Shown one piece after another: positions 15,234 to 23,224 of a stretch of 64,000 bases of DNA. Position 1 is the stretch's first letter, and each line of letters begins with the position of its first letter. A program made the position numbers and the translations under genes. The stretch covers positions 42,820 through 106,819 of IMG/VR virus record IMGVR_UViG_3300042451_001197; one strand, given 5' to 3'. The stretch is from a virus. The notes below the pieces were generated by a model. That model was given only the letters and a program-made list of their open reading frames with translations, had not been told where the DNA came from and did not search any database.

Positions 15234-15560
15234 ATGAATTTTGAGATTAACGAAAACAAATTACAAAATATTGTCTTCAAGTATGTGGACAATAAAAACT
15301 ATGTCATTAAAGAAACTGATAATGATTATTACTTTATAGAAAACGAAGAAGATGAGTATGCTCAGATTAGAATTAGAAAAAGTGATAAAGTTTGTGTTAT
15401 TTATCACAAATTAACTGAAGAAATTGAATCGTTTTTTTCAATTGAATACCCTATGGTTGAAGATGTTTTAACGAGATATGTTGAGAATACCATAAATATT
15501 GAGGTGTCTAAAACCCTATTAGGTATAAATCTTAAAGCAGAAGCGTTGAGAATACCTTAA
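15234..15560 (+). CDS. Variable-tail family protein
   Basis: 108 residues: tag MNFEINENKLQNIVFKYVD, core FIENEEDEYAQIRIRKSDK, SFFSIE, helix YVENTINIEVSKT, then tail LLGINLKAEALRIP. The last codons (GCGTTGAGAATACCTTAA) come from a second, out-of-frame copy of the repeat GTTGAGAATACC, 65 bases after the in-frame copy. Confidence 0.8.
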   Translation: MNFEINENKLQNIVFKYVDNKNYVIKETDNDYYFIENEEDEYAQIRIRKSDKVCVIYHKLTEEIESFFSIEYPMVEDVLTRYVENTINIEVSKTLLGINLKAEALRIP

Positions 15561-15578
15561 ATTAAACTATTTATCATT

Positions 15579-15947
15579 ATGAAATACCTAATCACAGAAA
15601 ATAAATTAGAAAAGGTTGTCTTTAAATTTTTGGATGGTAAAGATTTAAAAATGATTAAGAAAAAAATTAAACATTATAGTAATATCACAAGTACTAGAAT
15701 ATTTTTTGTTTTAAATGAGTCTGATAAAACTTCTGAAATAACTTATGACGGTTGGAGTGGTAAACTTTTTATTAGTTCCGTTTTATGTGATGAGGTTTTT
15801 AATTTCTTTTCTCTTGAGGATGAGGATGATTCTGAATTAATAATTCAAGATTGGGTTGAATCGAAAATTAATAAGGAAATTGATATTTTTAAAGTACAAT
15901 CATATCATCCCAATAGTTTTTCAGGAAGTATTTTTGAGATTGATTAA
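15579..15947 (+). CDS. Small tagged protein (MKYLITENKLEKVVFKFLDG)
   Basis: 122 residues. The tag and a FNFFSLEDEDDSELIIQDWVESKINKEIDI segment align with the family's FFSI...YVExxLNIKV region, while the middle differs, so it is a distant member. It overlaps the convergent gene at 15944 by four bases. Confidence 0.75.
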   Translation: MKYLITENKLEKVVFKFLDGKDLKMIKKKIKHYSNITSTRIFFVLNESDKTSEITYDGWSGKLFISSVLCDEVFNFFSLEDEDDSELIIQDWVESKINKEIDIFKVQSYHPNSFSGSIFEID

Positions 15948-16336
15948 AAGGTTTCTAATTCGCCATCAAATTCATCACAGGATTTAACTTTTTTGTGATA
16001 AACATCCACAGGAATATTTGTAAAGTTATGAGTATAATCCCAAGCGTCGTCCATTAGTTTGTAATACATATCTTGGACTTTCATTGTTTGAGGCCAAAAC
16101 TTGGTTCCGTAACCACCAATTACATAAAGAGTGACACTATAATGTTTGTATTTTGGTTGTCCTTCTAAAACTTCTCTATTGTCGGGATGTGTGACCTCAA
16201 TCTTACATACAGCATCTTTATTTGGTTCAAGAATGGTTTGATTTAATAATGTCTCAATTAGTCCTGACAAATCTTTTTTGGATTCGTTTAAAGACATCAT
16301 TGATTGTATTCTTGATATTTGTTCTTGTAGTTTCAT
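15944..16336 (-). CDS. Tagged protein (MKLQEQISRIQSMMSLNES)
   Basis: 130 residues with the third tag type, nearly identical in its first 15 residues to the protein at 11453. The body (CKIEVTHPDNREVLEGQPKY, VTLYVIGGYGTKFWPQTM) is unrelated to that protein. The same tag on different bodies points to a modular targeting signal. Confidence 0.75.
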   Translation of the reverse strand: MKLQEQISRIQSMMSLNESKKDLSGLIETLLNQTILEPNKDAVCKIEVTHPDNREVLEGQPKYKHYSVTLYVIGGYGTKFWPQTMKVQDMYYKLMDDAWDYTHNFTNIPVDVYHKKVKSCDEFDGELETF

Positions 16337-16347
16337 TCCTTTTCAGA

Positions 16348-16956
16348 TTATTTTAAATTATTACTATCAGGTAAGTTTAAAAGAACACCCTCATTTCTCG
16401 AAAGATAATTATCTATTATTCTAATTATTTCAGGGGTCATATTTGGTATATCAGATATTTCAAAATTAAAACCCCATAATGGATTATCTTCCATATCGTA
16501 TATACCATTTTCTGGTGAGTAATATACAATATTGGTTGCGAAGTTATTTATGTCATTTGATATTGTGACATAATAGTCACCCATCTCTTGTTCGTTTTTA
16601 AATTGATAACCTAATATTTCACAAACATCCGCAAAACGATATCCACCTTCATCCCATCTTGACATAATTAAAATCTCTGATGGTATTGGTTGTCCTGTGA
16701 TACCTATCTTTTCTTTCTTTGGTTTTCTTTGAATGATAACCGCGTGTTTACCTTTATGGTAATCTTCCCACTCACCAACATCACTATTAATACACCATTG
16801 ACAGAAACTTGCGTATTTCTGTAAAGCCTTATGTGTTAATGGAACAACCACAATAACATTATCGTCTTTGTAAAGTTCAACTTTTTCTTTTTTTGGAACT
16901 CTTACTTCATTAAGTTCTTCCTTTAATATTCTTCTTATGGTTTGTTGTAAGTTCAT
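16348..16956 (-). CDS. Tagged protein (MNLQQTIRRILKEELNEV)
   Basis: 202 residues. The fourth tag type, an amphipathic basic helix ending in KEEL, is also seen at 36678-37067 and (as MRKLIRKLLREEML) at 34945. The body has a VVVPLTHKALQKYASFCQWCINSD segment, similar to a conserved phage motif in which a tryptophan-cysteine pair follows a KY-rich helix. Function unknown. Confidence 0.75.
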   Translation of the reverse strand: MNLQQTIRRILKEELNEVRVPKKEKVELYKDDNVIVVVPLTHKALQKYASFCQWCINSDVGEWEDYHKGKHAVIIQRKPKKEKIGITGQPIPSEILIMSRWDEGGYRFADVCEILGYQFKNEQEMGDYYVTISNDINNFATNIVYYSPENGIYDMEDNPLWGFNFEISDIPNMTPEIIRIIDNYLSRNEGVLLNLPDSNNLK

Positions 16957-17017
16957 TACAATATAAATATCGTTATGGTAACTATTATACCGTAACGAAT
17001 TGAGAAATTAATTTGTG

Positions 17018-17224
17018 TTATTTCTCTATAATGAATGGTACTGATGGGTTTGGTTGTAACATCGGATACATAACTTTAATTTTATCCAGTAACCCATTTT
17101 TTTCCAAATAATTTAATTTGAATATACATTCTTTTATTAATGGTATTCTTTTAGACTTTCGTAAATTCTTAATATTAACATCACTTAGATATTTTTTAAT
17201 TATTTGTTTTACTCTTGGTGTCAT
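17018..17224 (-). CDS. Small hypothetical protein
   Basis: 68 residues, basic N-terminal half (VKQIIKKYLSDVNIKNLRKSKR), overlapping the upstream gene by an ATGA-type junction (17221-17224). No recognised domain. Confidence 0.65.
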   Translation of the reverse strand: MTPRVKQIIKKYLSDVNIKNLRKSKRIPLIKECIFKLNYLEKNGLLDKIKVMYPMLQPNPSVPFIIEK

Positions 17225-17433
17225 AGTTTTTCTATTTCGGTTTTAAGTTCAATTAACTCATCAATAAAAATCTTTCTTATTGTGTAGTCTATTCCTATCA
17301 TTTCATTTTCAATGTAATTAATTTGATTATTAACCGCTATCAAAGCACATTGTTTTGATGTATCCGGGTCAATATCCCATCTCACATCTCTAAATTTGTT
17401 CCTTAACTCTATCGCTTTTTCTTTTAACATCAT
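17221..17433 (-). CDS. Small hypothetical protein
   Basis: 70 residues, mostly helical (MMLKEKAIELRNKFRDV ... IFIDELIELKTEIEKL). It overlaps both neighbours by four bases, so translation is coupled in a chain of three short genes. Confidence 0.65.
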   Translation of the reverse strand: MMLKEKAIELRNKFRDVRWDIDPDTSKQCALIAVNNQINYIENEMIGIDYTIRKIFIDELIELKTEIEKL

Positions 17434-17729
17434 ATATTAGTTTTACTCATTACTCTCCACTCACCCATTATTGTATCAGCTATTATGTAACAAACCTCTT
17501 CGTTTGTTTCCTTTCTTTTAAATGGTATTCTGTAACTACCATATTCACCCGATGTAAATAAACCCATTTCTATAGAGAATATGAGACCCATTCCATATTT
17601 GGGTATAATCACTTCGTTTATTAGTTTGGATAATGTTTTACAGAACTCCTCTCTATGTTTTTTGGTGTAGTCTGATTCACCCGTTTGTATAAAACAGGAA
17701 TAGGTTGGATTGTTTCCATATATGTTCAT
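17430..17729 (-). CDS. Hypothetical protein
   Basis: 99 residues beginning MNIYGNNPTYSCFIQTGESD. Mixed alpha/beta, no recognised domain. It is the first of three coupled leftward genes downstream of the gene at 17736. Confidence 0.7.
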   Translation of the reverse strand: MNIYGNNPTYSCFIQTGESDYTKKHREEFCKTLSKLINEVIIPKYGMGLIFSIEMGLFTSGEYGSYRIPFKRKETNEEVCYIIADTIMGEWRVMSKTNI

Positions 17730-17735
17730 ATTGTA

Positions 17736-18347
17736 TTAATTTAAAGAGTTGGGTAAGAATAATAATGAGGGATTCTTTTTTTGTACATCAGGTACATCAC
17801 CTTGTAATAACATATATTTATTAAACTCAAGAACGTCAAATCTTTTAGTTATTAAGTGGTATCCGTTTTTGGTTGGAATGGTTGCAATCACTTTATCTCC
17901 TTCAGGTCTGATAGAATTAATTAACTTACTAATTTTTAATAAAGCCTTTTCATCCTTACTATCAATATCGCAAATCCACCTTTTTTCGTATGTCTTAATC
18001 TGACCAACAACGGAATCAAATAAACCTTTTTGATTATGACTTCCATTCTTAATTCTCTCCGCTAATGACATCATCATTTCCAAGGAAACATCCTTATGAT
18101 TTTGTTTCTGAACGTGAATGTATGCTCTCGCTTTAAACATCTCACAGAGTTGTTTAATTTCATCGTATCGTTTATGTAGATATTCAATACTTTCAACACA
18201 ATAGGTCTTGATGGTTCTTACCGACTGATGATTATCTCTTTCTCCTTCGGGTTGGTCCTTCTTTCTTTTAAGAACGTAGACCATATAGAAATCACCTTTT
18301 TCTTCAAAGTTCAGTAATGGTTTAATAAGTTCAATGTTGTCTATCAT
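17736..18347 (-). CDS. Conserved phage protein with ICDIDS...GYHLITKRFD motif
   Basis: 203 residues. It resembles an uncharacterised family I recall from phages: MIDNIELIKPLLNF at the start, RWICDIDSKDEKAL in the middle and IPTKNGYHLITKRFD near the end. An hhDxDS motif followed by a histidine motif is reminiscent of archaeo-eukaryotic primase-like active sites, but this is only a suggestion. A TTTG-N20-TATCTTTG promoter lies at 18367-18398. Confidence 0.75.
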   Translation of the reverse strand: MIDNIELIKPLLNFEEKGDFYMVYVLKRKKDQPEGERDNHQSVRTIKTYCVESIEYLHKRYDEIKQLCEMFKARAYIHVQKQNHKDVSLEMMMSLAERIKNGSHNQKGLFDSVVGQIKTYEKRWICDIDSKDEKALLKISKLINSIRPEGDKVIATIPTKNGYHLITKRFDVLEFNKYMLLQGDVPDVQKKNPSLLFLPNSLN

Positions 18348-18366
18348 AAGTTTATTTTCTACATCA

Positions 18367-18398
18367 CAAAGATAGTAAATTATATTAACATTTACAAA
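18367..18398 (-). promoter_or_regulatory. Bacteroidota-type promoter
   Basis: On the minus strand TATCTTTG (18367-18374) with TTTG (18395-18398) 20 bp upstream. It drives the four-gene run 18347 to 17018. It lies a few bases before the terminator of the preceding gene. Confidence 0.75.
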
Positions 18399-18399
18399 T

Positions 18400-18428
18400 A
18401 AAAAACCCCGAGGATTATCTCAGGGTTC
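18400..18428 (-). terminator. Rho-independent terminator
   Basis: CCCTGAG and CTCGGGG on the minus strand form a stem with a short ATAATC loop, followed by TTTTTTATTTG. It ends the transcript of the gene at 18461-18751. Confidence 0.75.
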
Positions 18429-18460
18429 TTAATTGTTTTGAATTTAACAAAAATAACTTA

Positions 18461-18751
18461 TTAAAATTCTGGTACTTCTATCTCAGGACCGATTTTTTCA
18501 ACCTCATCAATATAAATACCCATTGATGACGAGTCACCCACTCCACCAGGAAGGAAACACTCATCCCCCTCTTCATACGAATAAAATGAATCAGGTCCCA
18601 TATACCAACAAGGTTTTGGTTTTTTATAACCCTTAATTAAAACCCAATACCATCCACTTTTTTCAGGTAATTGTTTATTACCTTCAGTATTACTATCTTC
18701 CTTTAATAAGTTCTTAAACTTATCCATTTGTTCTCTCATTTCTTTGCTCAT
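18461..18751 (-). CDS. Hypothetical protein
   Basis: 96 residues. A charged N-terminus is followed by a KSGWYWVLIKGYKKPKPCWYM segment, rich in tryptophan and tyrosine as in many small phage proteins. No recognised domain. It is followed by a clear terminator. Confidence 0.7.
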   Translation of the reverse strand: MSKEMREQMDKFKNLLKEDSNTEGNKQLPEKSGWYWVLIKGYKKPKPCWYMGPDSFYSYEEGDECFLPGGVGDSSSMGIYIDEVEKIGPEIEVPEF

Positions 18752-18803
18752 AATTTCTTTTTATTATAAATACTCCACAAAATAAAAAATACTATCTATC
18801 ATC

Positions 18804-18986
18804 TTAGTAACTCCAATATTCGTTTTGTATTTTTCTTACTTCTTCAATTCCTTCCATTATTTTTTTAAATGCCGGTTCCAACTCTGAGTTATCACCATAA
18901 AAGATATGACCATATTCTTCTATATGATGATAGAAGTCAATTATCTCTTCCATTTCCACTTTTCTAATGTCTTTAATGTTCGGCAT
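18804..18986 (-). CDS. Small hypothetical protein
   Basis: 60 residues, acidic and helical (MPNIKDIRKVEMEEIIDFYHH). It overlaps the 3' end of the phosphatase gene by 14 bases and is probably translated from the same mRNA. Confidence 0.65.
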   Translation of the reverse strand: MPNIKDIRKVEMEEIIDFYHHIEEYGHIFYGDNSELEPAFKKIMEGIEEVRKIQNEYWSY

Positions 18987-19731
18987 CCTGATTTACTTCT
19001 ATGTTATCAATATTTTGTTCCAAGTTGTTTAATATCTTAAATTCATTTGTTTCTTCAGTATAAACAATATAACTATTATTTTCAATCCAATCACCACAAT
19101 TTAGATAATGTATTCCGTTAATAGTTTTATTTTCAGGTTTATGAATATGTCCACAAATTACCCCAATACAATTTCTTTTTTTAGCCTCATCAGCTAATTG
19201 ATTTTCATAATTAGTAATAAACTTAACCGCGTTCTTTACTTTGTCTTTTGCCCACTTACTTAATGATTTTCTATATCCAATAGATTTCAAAAACATATCA
19301 ATTGTAATTGCTAATTCATAACCAAATGAACCTAACTTACCTAACCACTTTAATTTAACAATACCATCGTATAAATCTCCGTGTGTTATGTAATAGTTGT
19401 TCCATACATACTCATCACAAATTTTAATGTTATTTCCAAATTTTATTGGGGTGTATTCTCTTAAAAAGTCATCGTGATTTCCTGTAATGTAAACTACCTC
19501 ACAACCTTTCTTAGACATTGATAATATTCTCTTAATAACTGAAGTGTAGTTATCAGTCCAAAAATGTCTTTTCTTTAATAACCAACCATCAATAAAGTCA
19601 CCGACAATGAATAGTTTTTTAGGTTTATATTTCTTCAGTATTGTTAGTAGTTCTTTTGATTTAGAACCTTTACTACCTAAATGTACATCTGAAATGAAAA
19701 GTGCATCTATTTTAATCTTTTTTGGTTTCAT
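18973..19731 (-). CDS. Calcineurin-like phosphoesterase, LpxH-like
   Basis: 252 residues with the metal-binding motifs of calcineurin-type phosphoesterases in order: FISDVHLG (about residue 14), VGDFIDGW, TGNHDD, ITHGD and CGHIHKP. The spacing and the FIDGW/LFVGDF style fit the UDP-2,3-diacylglucosamine hydrolase (LpxH-like) group that acts on lipid A precursors in Gram-negative hosts. A phage copy could alter the host outer membrane, but substrate specificity is inferred. Its ATG overlaps the lipoprotein gene at 19712-20035. Confidence 0.85.
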   Translation of the reverse strand: MKPKKIKIDALFISDVHLGSKGSKSKELLTILKKYKPKKLFIVGDFIDGWLLKKRHFWTDNYTSVIKRILSMSKKGCEVVYITGNHDDFLREYTPIKFGNNIKICDEYVWNNYYITHGDLYDGIVKLKWLGKLGSFGYELAITIDMFLKSIGYRKSLSKWAKDKVKNAVKFITNYENQLADEAKKRNCIGVICGHIHKPENKTINGIHYLNCGDWIENNSYIVYTEETNEFKILNNLEQNIDNIEVNQDAEH

Positions 19732-20035
19732 TATCTTGAACTTTAAAATTATTGATTGGATAATCTAATTCTATTTCCCACCCCTTATGTTTTTTATGTA
19801 CAAAGTATAGTAAGTTTTGAACCTTGTCTGCATGATTCATATTCGTTAGCTTAAAGGTCATTTCCTTGACATACTTTCCATTGTCGATTGAGTATTCAAT
19901 TGCACTTAATGTTGCCACTGTATCCTTTTCATATAGGATTGTATTGTCTATGGAATGAAATCCTGTCGTGTCAATCTTTTTGATTGATGTACACCCAATT
20001 AAGAGTGTTGATAGTAGTATTGTTAGTTTTTTCAT
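19712..20035 (-). CDS. Small lipoprotein
   Basis: 107 residues. MKKLTILLSTLLIGCTSIKK is a typical lipoprotein signal: basic start, hydrophobic stretch, lipobox LIGC. The mature part would be exposed on a host membrane. It overlaps the LpxH-like gene by 20 bases, so the two envelope-directed proteins are co-expressed. Confidence 0.8.
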   Translation of the reverse strand: MKKLTILLSTLLIGCTSIKKIDTTGFHSIDNTILYEKDTVATLSAIEYSIDNGKYVKEMTFKLTNMNHADKVQNLLYFVHKKHKGWEIELDYPINNFKVQDNETKKD

Positions 20036-20190
20036 ATTGTGTTGTTTAATAAATGTATTCTCCTACTAATTGAGTAAGACCTTGTGAGTTAGTTGTTGTT
20101 TTAGGTATTGATTGACCAAAGAAATTGACCATATGCGCAAAATTCTGTTTCCATAACACAAAGATACAATTATTTTAATTGAAAAACAAA

Positions 20191-20766
20191 TTAATATTTG
20201 TCATAATATTCCCAAACTTCATCCAATTGAGATGGGTCAACAATAAAAGATTCCCAATCATCTTTTGCTACTTCAACATCCCTAACATCAATATAAAATG
20301 TTTTGGGTGTGAATGGGAATGATTTAACATATCCTCGTTTGTCAATCATTAAATTTCTATCTCCGTTCAACCAATCTTCTTCATTTAACCAACATCTTCC
20401 ACTCCAAGTAATTCCTCTTTGGTCACGTTTGATGATAGCATCAATGTAGTAAGGTTTTCCATCTTTACCATCTTTGAATAAACCCGAACAACGTTTGTTT
20501 TGATACCAGGGTTTGCCATCACCTAAATCTCTAACATCACTCCATTCTTCGTCTTTACCTGTAATAGGTTGTAGTGATTCGTACTTAGCCAATTTATGAA
20601 ATAAACTAGCAACCATCGGTGCTGACATTCCCGAATGTCCTTGTTTGGAAAATAATTCAATTAATTCCATTACGGATTTACCAGTGGCTCCTTCATAGAA
20701 GTCTCCTTTTTTATCAAATAGTCCCGCTATTTCGAGTTCCATTTTCGCGTGTTCAATTAGTCCCAT
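20191..20766 (-). CDS. Conserved phage hypothetical protein
   Basis: 191 residues. It starts MGLIEHAKMELEIAGL and contains GHSGMSAPMVASLFHKLAKYESLQPITGKDEEW, a pattern I recall from uncharacterised phage proteins. The interval 20036-20190 upstream of the next gene holds a promoter-like TATCTTTG but only a 28-codon frame. Confidence 0.8.
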   Translation of the reverse strand: MGLIEHAKMELEIAGLFDKKGDFYEGATGKSVMELIELFSKQGHSGMSAPMVASLFHKLAKYESLQPITGKDEEWSDVRDLGDGKPWYQNKRCSGLFKDGKDGKPYYIDAIIKRDQRGITWSGRCWLNEEDWLNGDRNLMIDKRGYVKSFPFTPKTFYIDVRDVEVAKDDWESFIVDPSQLDEVWEYYDKY

Positions 20767-20839
20767 ATTTTTATTTTACTTGTTTTTTCATATTTTTTAT
20801 TTAAGTTAAAAATACTAAATTTTAATCACATAAACAAGT

Positions 20840-21106
20840 CTATTTTTCTCTATATAATATCGCATCCTTCCAGAAATATCCTGAGTGTACTTTACCTATA
20901 TCAAGTCGTGATACCCAATAATACACTTGAGTATCTCTATTGATAGAAGTTATGGTTACATATTCAATTCCATATTGTTCTTTATCAAAGTCGGATGCTT
21001 TTAGTTTGTCTCCTACGTTATATAGGTACTTGTTACTGATTGGTGTGTCTTTGGGTTTTGGTCTTCCTCTATCTCCTCCTATTCTATTGTCTGTAAATTG
21101 TCCCAT
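20840..21106 (-). CDS. Small hypothetical protein
   Basis: 88 residues. It has an N-terminus rich in glycine, arginine and proline (FTDNRIGGDRGRPKPKDT) and a beta-rich remainder resembling a small SH3-like fold (YNVGDKLKASDF...YVTITSIN). Its ATG overlaps the stop of the upstream gene by one base. Confidence 0.75.
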   Translation of the reverse strand: MGQFTDNRIGGDRGRPKPKDTPISNKYLYNVGDKLKASDFDKEQYGIEYVTITSINRDTQVYYWVSRLDIGKVHSGYFWKDAILYREK

Positions 21107-21510
21107 TATCTTATTTGAAATTTAGTTACAACCCAATCAAAATCATTGTAATCTGTTACCTTGAAGTAATAATGTCCACCTGTTCGTTCGCATCTAAATT
21201 TTAATAACCACAAATCTGTATGTTTCAATTCTTCAATTATTTCTTCATTACCTGACCAACCATAAGTGTGGATTTCCAATAGTCCATTTTCATATTCAAT
21301 CGCGTCCTTATAAGTCCAAATGGTTTTAATGTATTCAATTAGTTCATCAAACTTTCCTTTTCCAAAAAACTTTCCTGTTTTCACTTCTATAATAGAACTA
21401 TTAGCTGACCAATTTTTAATATAGTCTAACGCTTCTGGAGTCGGATATCCTTCCTTATCTATTAATGTTTTTGGGTATTCCCAATGTACTATTGAACTCA
21501 TATTATTCAT
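21106..21510 (-). CDS. Conserved phage hypothetical protein
   Basis: 134 residues. The WEYPKTLIDKEGYPTPEALDYIKNW and EIHTYGWSGNEEIIEEL segments are familiar from uncharacterised phage proteins. It overlaps the small gene upstream (21503-21682) by eight bases. Confidence 0.8.
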   Translation of the reverse strand: MNNMSSIVHWEYPKTLIDKEGYPTPEALDYIKNWSANSSIIEVKTGKFFGKGKFDELIEYIKTIWTYKDAIEYENGLLEIHTYGWSGNEEIIEELKHTDLWLLKFRCERTGGHYYFKVTDYNDFDWVVTKFQIR

Positions 21511-21682
21511 CTTTATCTGTTAATCTATATTCCAAATGACAATAACCATTGTAAAGAATTAATGTTATAAAAAACCACCAATTACCAACTGATGGGTCAA
21601 CCTTTTTAATCATAATATCAAGTGCCACGATAACCATAAACCCAAACATTATTTTGAAAAAGTATTTGAAGTAATGTCCCAT
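21503..21682 (-). CDS. Small membrane protein
   Basis: 59 residues, beginning MGHYFKYFFKIMFGFMVIVA. Two hydrophobic stretches (MFGFMVIVALDIM and NWWFFITLILYNG) suggest two membrane segments. Its stop overlaps the ATG of the next leftward gene, which supports coupled translation. Confidence 0.7.
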   Translation of the reverse strand: MGHYFKYFFKIMFGFMVIVALDIMIKKVDPSVGNWWFFITLILYNGYCHLEYRLTDKDE

Positions 21683-21683
21683 A

Positions 21684-21902
21684 TTAGTTTTGTTTTTTTA
21701 TTCTATCTTTTTTACATCCCAATTTATAACATTCATCAGTCATATGAAAAGCCATACAAGTACAGGTAGTATCAAGTTTTTTAATCAAATTATTCAATAC
21801 ACTATATGAGAAATGTTCAAATGTAGTTTCATCGTGATTTAAAAAATAATCTCTAATTGACTTAATGTCTTTATATTCTTGTTCTGATAAATGTAATTGC
21901 AT
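21684..21902 (-). CDS. Small hypothetical protein with cysteine cluster
   Basis: 72 residues. The C-terminal half contains four cysteines (TTCTCMAFHMTDECYKLGC), possibly a small metal-binding site. It lies one base from both neighbours in a run of tightly packed genes. Confidence 0.7.
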   Translation of the reverse strand: MQLHLSEQEYKDIKSIRDYFLNHDETTFEHFSYSVLNNLIKKLDTTCTCMAFHMTDECYKLGCKKDRIKKQN

Positions 21903-21903
21903 A

Positions 21904-22362
21904 TTAATCTTGTTTGTTTAATGAGTCGATAATGTATTTAAAAAATTCACTCATATCCATTTTATACTCAACATCTCCTTCTTTAAAAGTATCCCATTTT
22001 GTAGCCATAAACATAAGATTGATAACATCCTCCTCTGTGTATTTATACTTGGACATTTCCATAGCTTGTTGATGCCAATGGTCAGATTCAGATTGCCAAT
22101 ACTCCACATCTTTAACCATCTCTTCCTGACATTTAGTATAACCTTTGATATAACCCATAGGTGCTGCCGTAAAAAATGGATTATGTAGATTATCTTTATA
22201 TTCCTCGTTGGCTAGTTTTTCTATTTCTCCCCTAGTTTTCATATTAGGATTTTGTTTCACACTAATATCTATTAAATTAAAATGTTTACATACTGCAGAT
22301 GTTCTTTGATATTGACCACATTCGCTACAAGTATAACCACCACCTAGTATTGGATTTTCCAT
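21904..22362 (-). CDS. KYTEED family protein with N-terminal zinc ribbon-like segment
   Basis: 152 residues. The N-terminus has CSECGQYQRTSAVCKHF, a likely zinc-binding CxxC...CxxH. It then continues with the family layout: TRGEIEKLANEEY, GYIKGYTKCQEEM and YKYTEEDVINLMF. It is the longest of five tandem paralogues (to 23467) and the only one with the zinc segment, suggesting a fusion. Confidence 0.8.
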   Translation of the reverse strand: MENPILGGGYTCSECGQYQRTSAVCKHFNLIDISVKQNPNMKTRGEIEKLANEEYKDNLHNPFFTAAPMGYIKGYTKCQEEMVKDVEYWQSESDHWHQQAMEMSKYKYTEEDVINLMFMATKWDTFKEGDVEYKMDMSEFFKYIIDSLNKQD

Positions 22363-22363
22363 A

Positions 22364-22663
22364 TTAATCTTGTTTGTTTAGTAATTGGATTATTTGATAA
22401 TCATTATATTCAAATTCTTTTTCGGTTTCCCATTCAGATATTCTCGTTACCCTTATTCCTTCCCTTGCCATTTCTATTGCCTTTATAATATCTTCCTCTG
22501 TATATTTCTTATCTTTACCATCTTCCTGACATTTTTGATAACCAATAATAAATCCATCACAAAATATATGTTCTTCTTCTTTTGTGGAAGTTATTAGGAC
22601 AAACTTTTCAAGAGAACCCAAAGTATTCTTGGCAAGTATTTCAATTTCTTCTTGTGTTTTCAT
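22364..22663 (-). CDS. KYTEED family small protein
   Basis: 99 residues: MKTQEEIEILAKNTL, FIIGYQKCQEDGKDKKYTEEDIIKAIEMAREG and the end QLLNKQD. The family is common in phages of this host group as I recall it; function unknown. Confidence 0.8.
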   Translation of the reverse strand: MKTQEEIEILAKNTLGSLEKFVLITSTKEEEHIFCDGFIIGYQKCQEDGKDKKYTEEDIIKAIEMAREGIRVTRISEWETEKEFEYNDYQIIQLLNKQD

Positions 22664-22664
22664 A

Positions 22665-22934
22665 TTAGTCTTGTTTGTTTAATTCATTAAACCATTCATC
22701 AAATTTAACTCTTGGTAATCTTTCATTACCACTATGGGTTCTGCCTTCTGAGTGAAAAGTATCTAACACCAATTTACCAAACTCATATAGTTCTTTAGTC
22801 ATATCTTTCTGACATTGGATATACCCATCTTGAAAACAAGCATTAACCAGATACTTACCTAATTTATCAGAGACATCCTCATGCGTAGTTGCAAAATTTT
22901 CTCCCATCTGTTTTATTTCTTGTTTAGTCTTCAT
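22665..22934 (-). CDS. KYTEED-like family small protein (motif degenerate)
   Basis: 89 residues: MKTKQEIKQMGENF, CFQDGYIQCQKDMTKELYEFGKLVLD and FDEWFNELNKQD. The KYTEED box itself is replaced by KELYEFG, but the surrounding layout is conserved. It overlaps the next gene by 11 bases. Confidence 0.75.
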   Translation of the reverse strand: MKTKQEIKQMGENFATTHEDVSDKLGKYLVNACFQDGYIQCQKDMTKELYEFGKLVLDTFHSEGRTHSGNERLPRVKFDEWFNELNKQD

Positions 22935-23220
22935 TGTCTTTTTTGTTTAGTGAGTTAATATATGCTTGAAATATCTCTTGTTTTGTCTTATTGTTACAGA
23001 GCATTTCCACCACTTCCATACCTAATGACCAATCTAAAAAGCCAACCATATCTTCCTCTGTGTATTTCCTATTGATATTATCCTGTTTACATCTTTTATA
23101 ACCAATAATGAATCCATCATAAAATAAAGTTTCTTCTTCATTTGTTGATGTTATACAAACTTCTTTCTCAATAGTTTTTAATGTTTCTTTAGCCAAAATT
23201 TCAATTTTATTTTCATCCAT
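22924..23220 (-). CDS. KYTEED family small protein
   Basis: 98 residues: MDENKIEILAKETLKTIEKE, FIIGYKRCKQDNINRKYTEEDMVGFLDWS, and the end NSLNKKDNED. Its first half is close to the protein at 22364-22663 (TSTxEEExxFxDGFIIGY), so these two duplicated most recently. Confidence 0.8.
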   Translation of the reverse strand: MDENKIEILAKETLKTIEKEVCITSTNEEETLFYDGFIIGYKRCKQDNINRKYTEEDMVGFLDWSLGMEVVEMLCNNKTKQEIFQAYINSLNKKDNED

Positions 23221-23224
23221 TTTG

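Noticed and set aside
20036-20190. Small peptide gene after TATCTTTG
   Set aside because: A 28-codon frame (MVNFFGQSIPKTTTN...) and a 17-codon frame exist, but evidence is too weak to call either.
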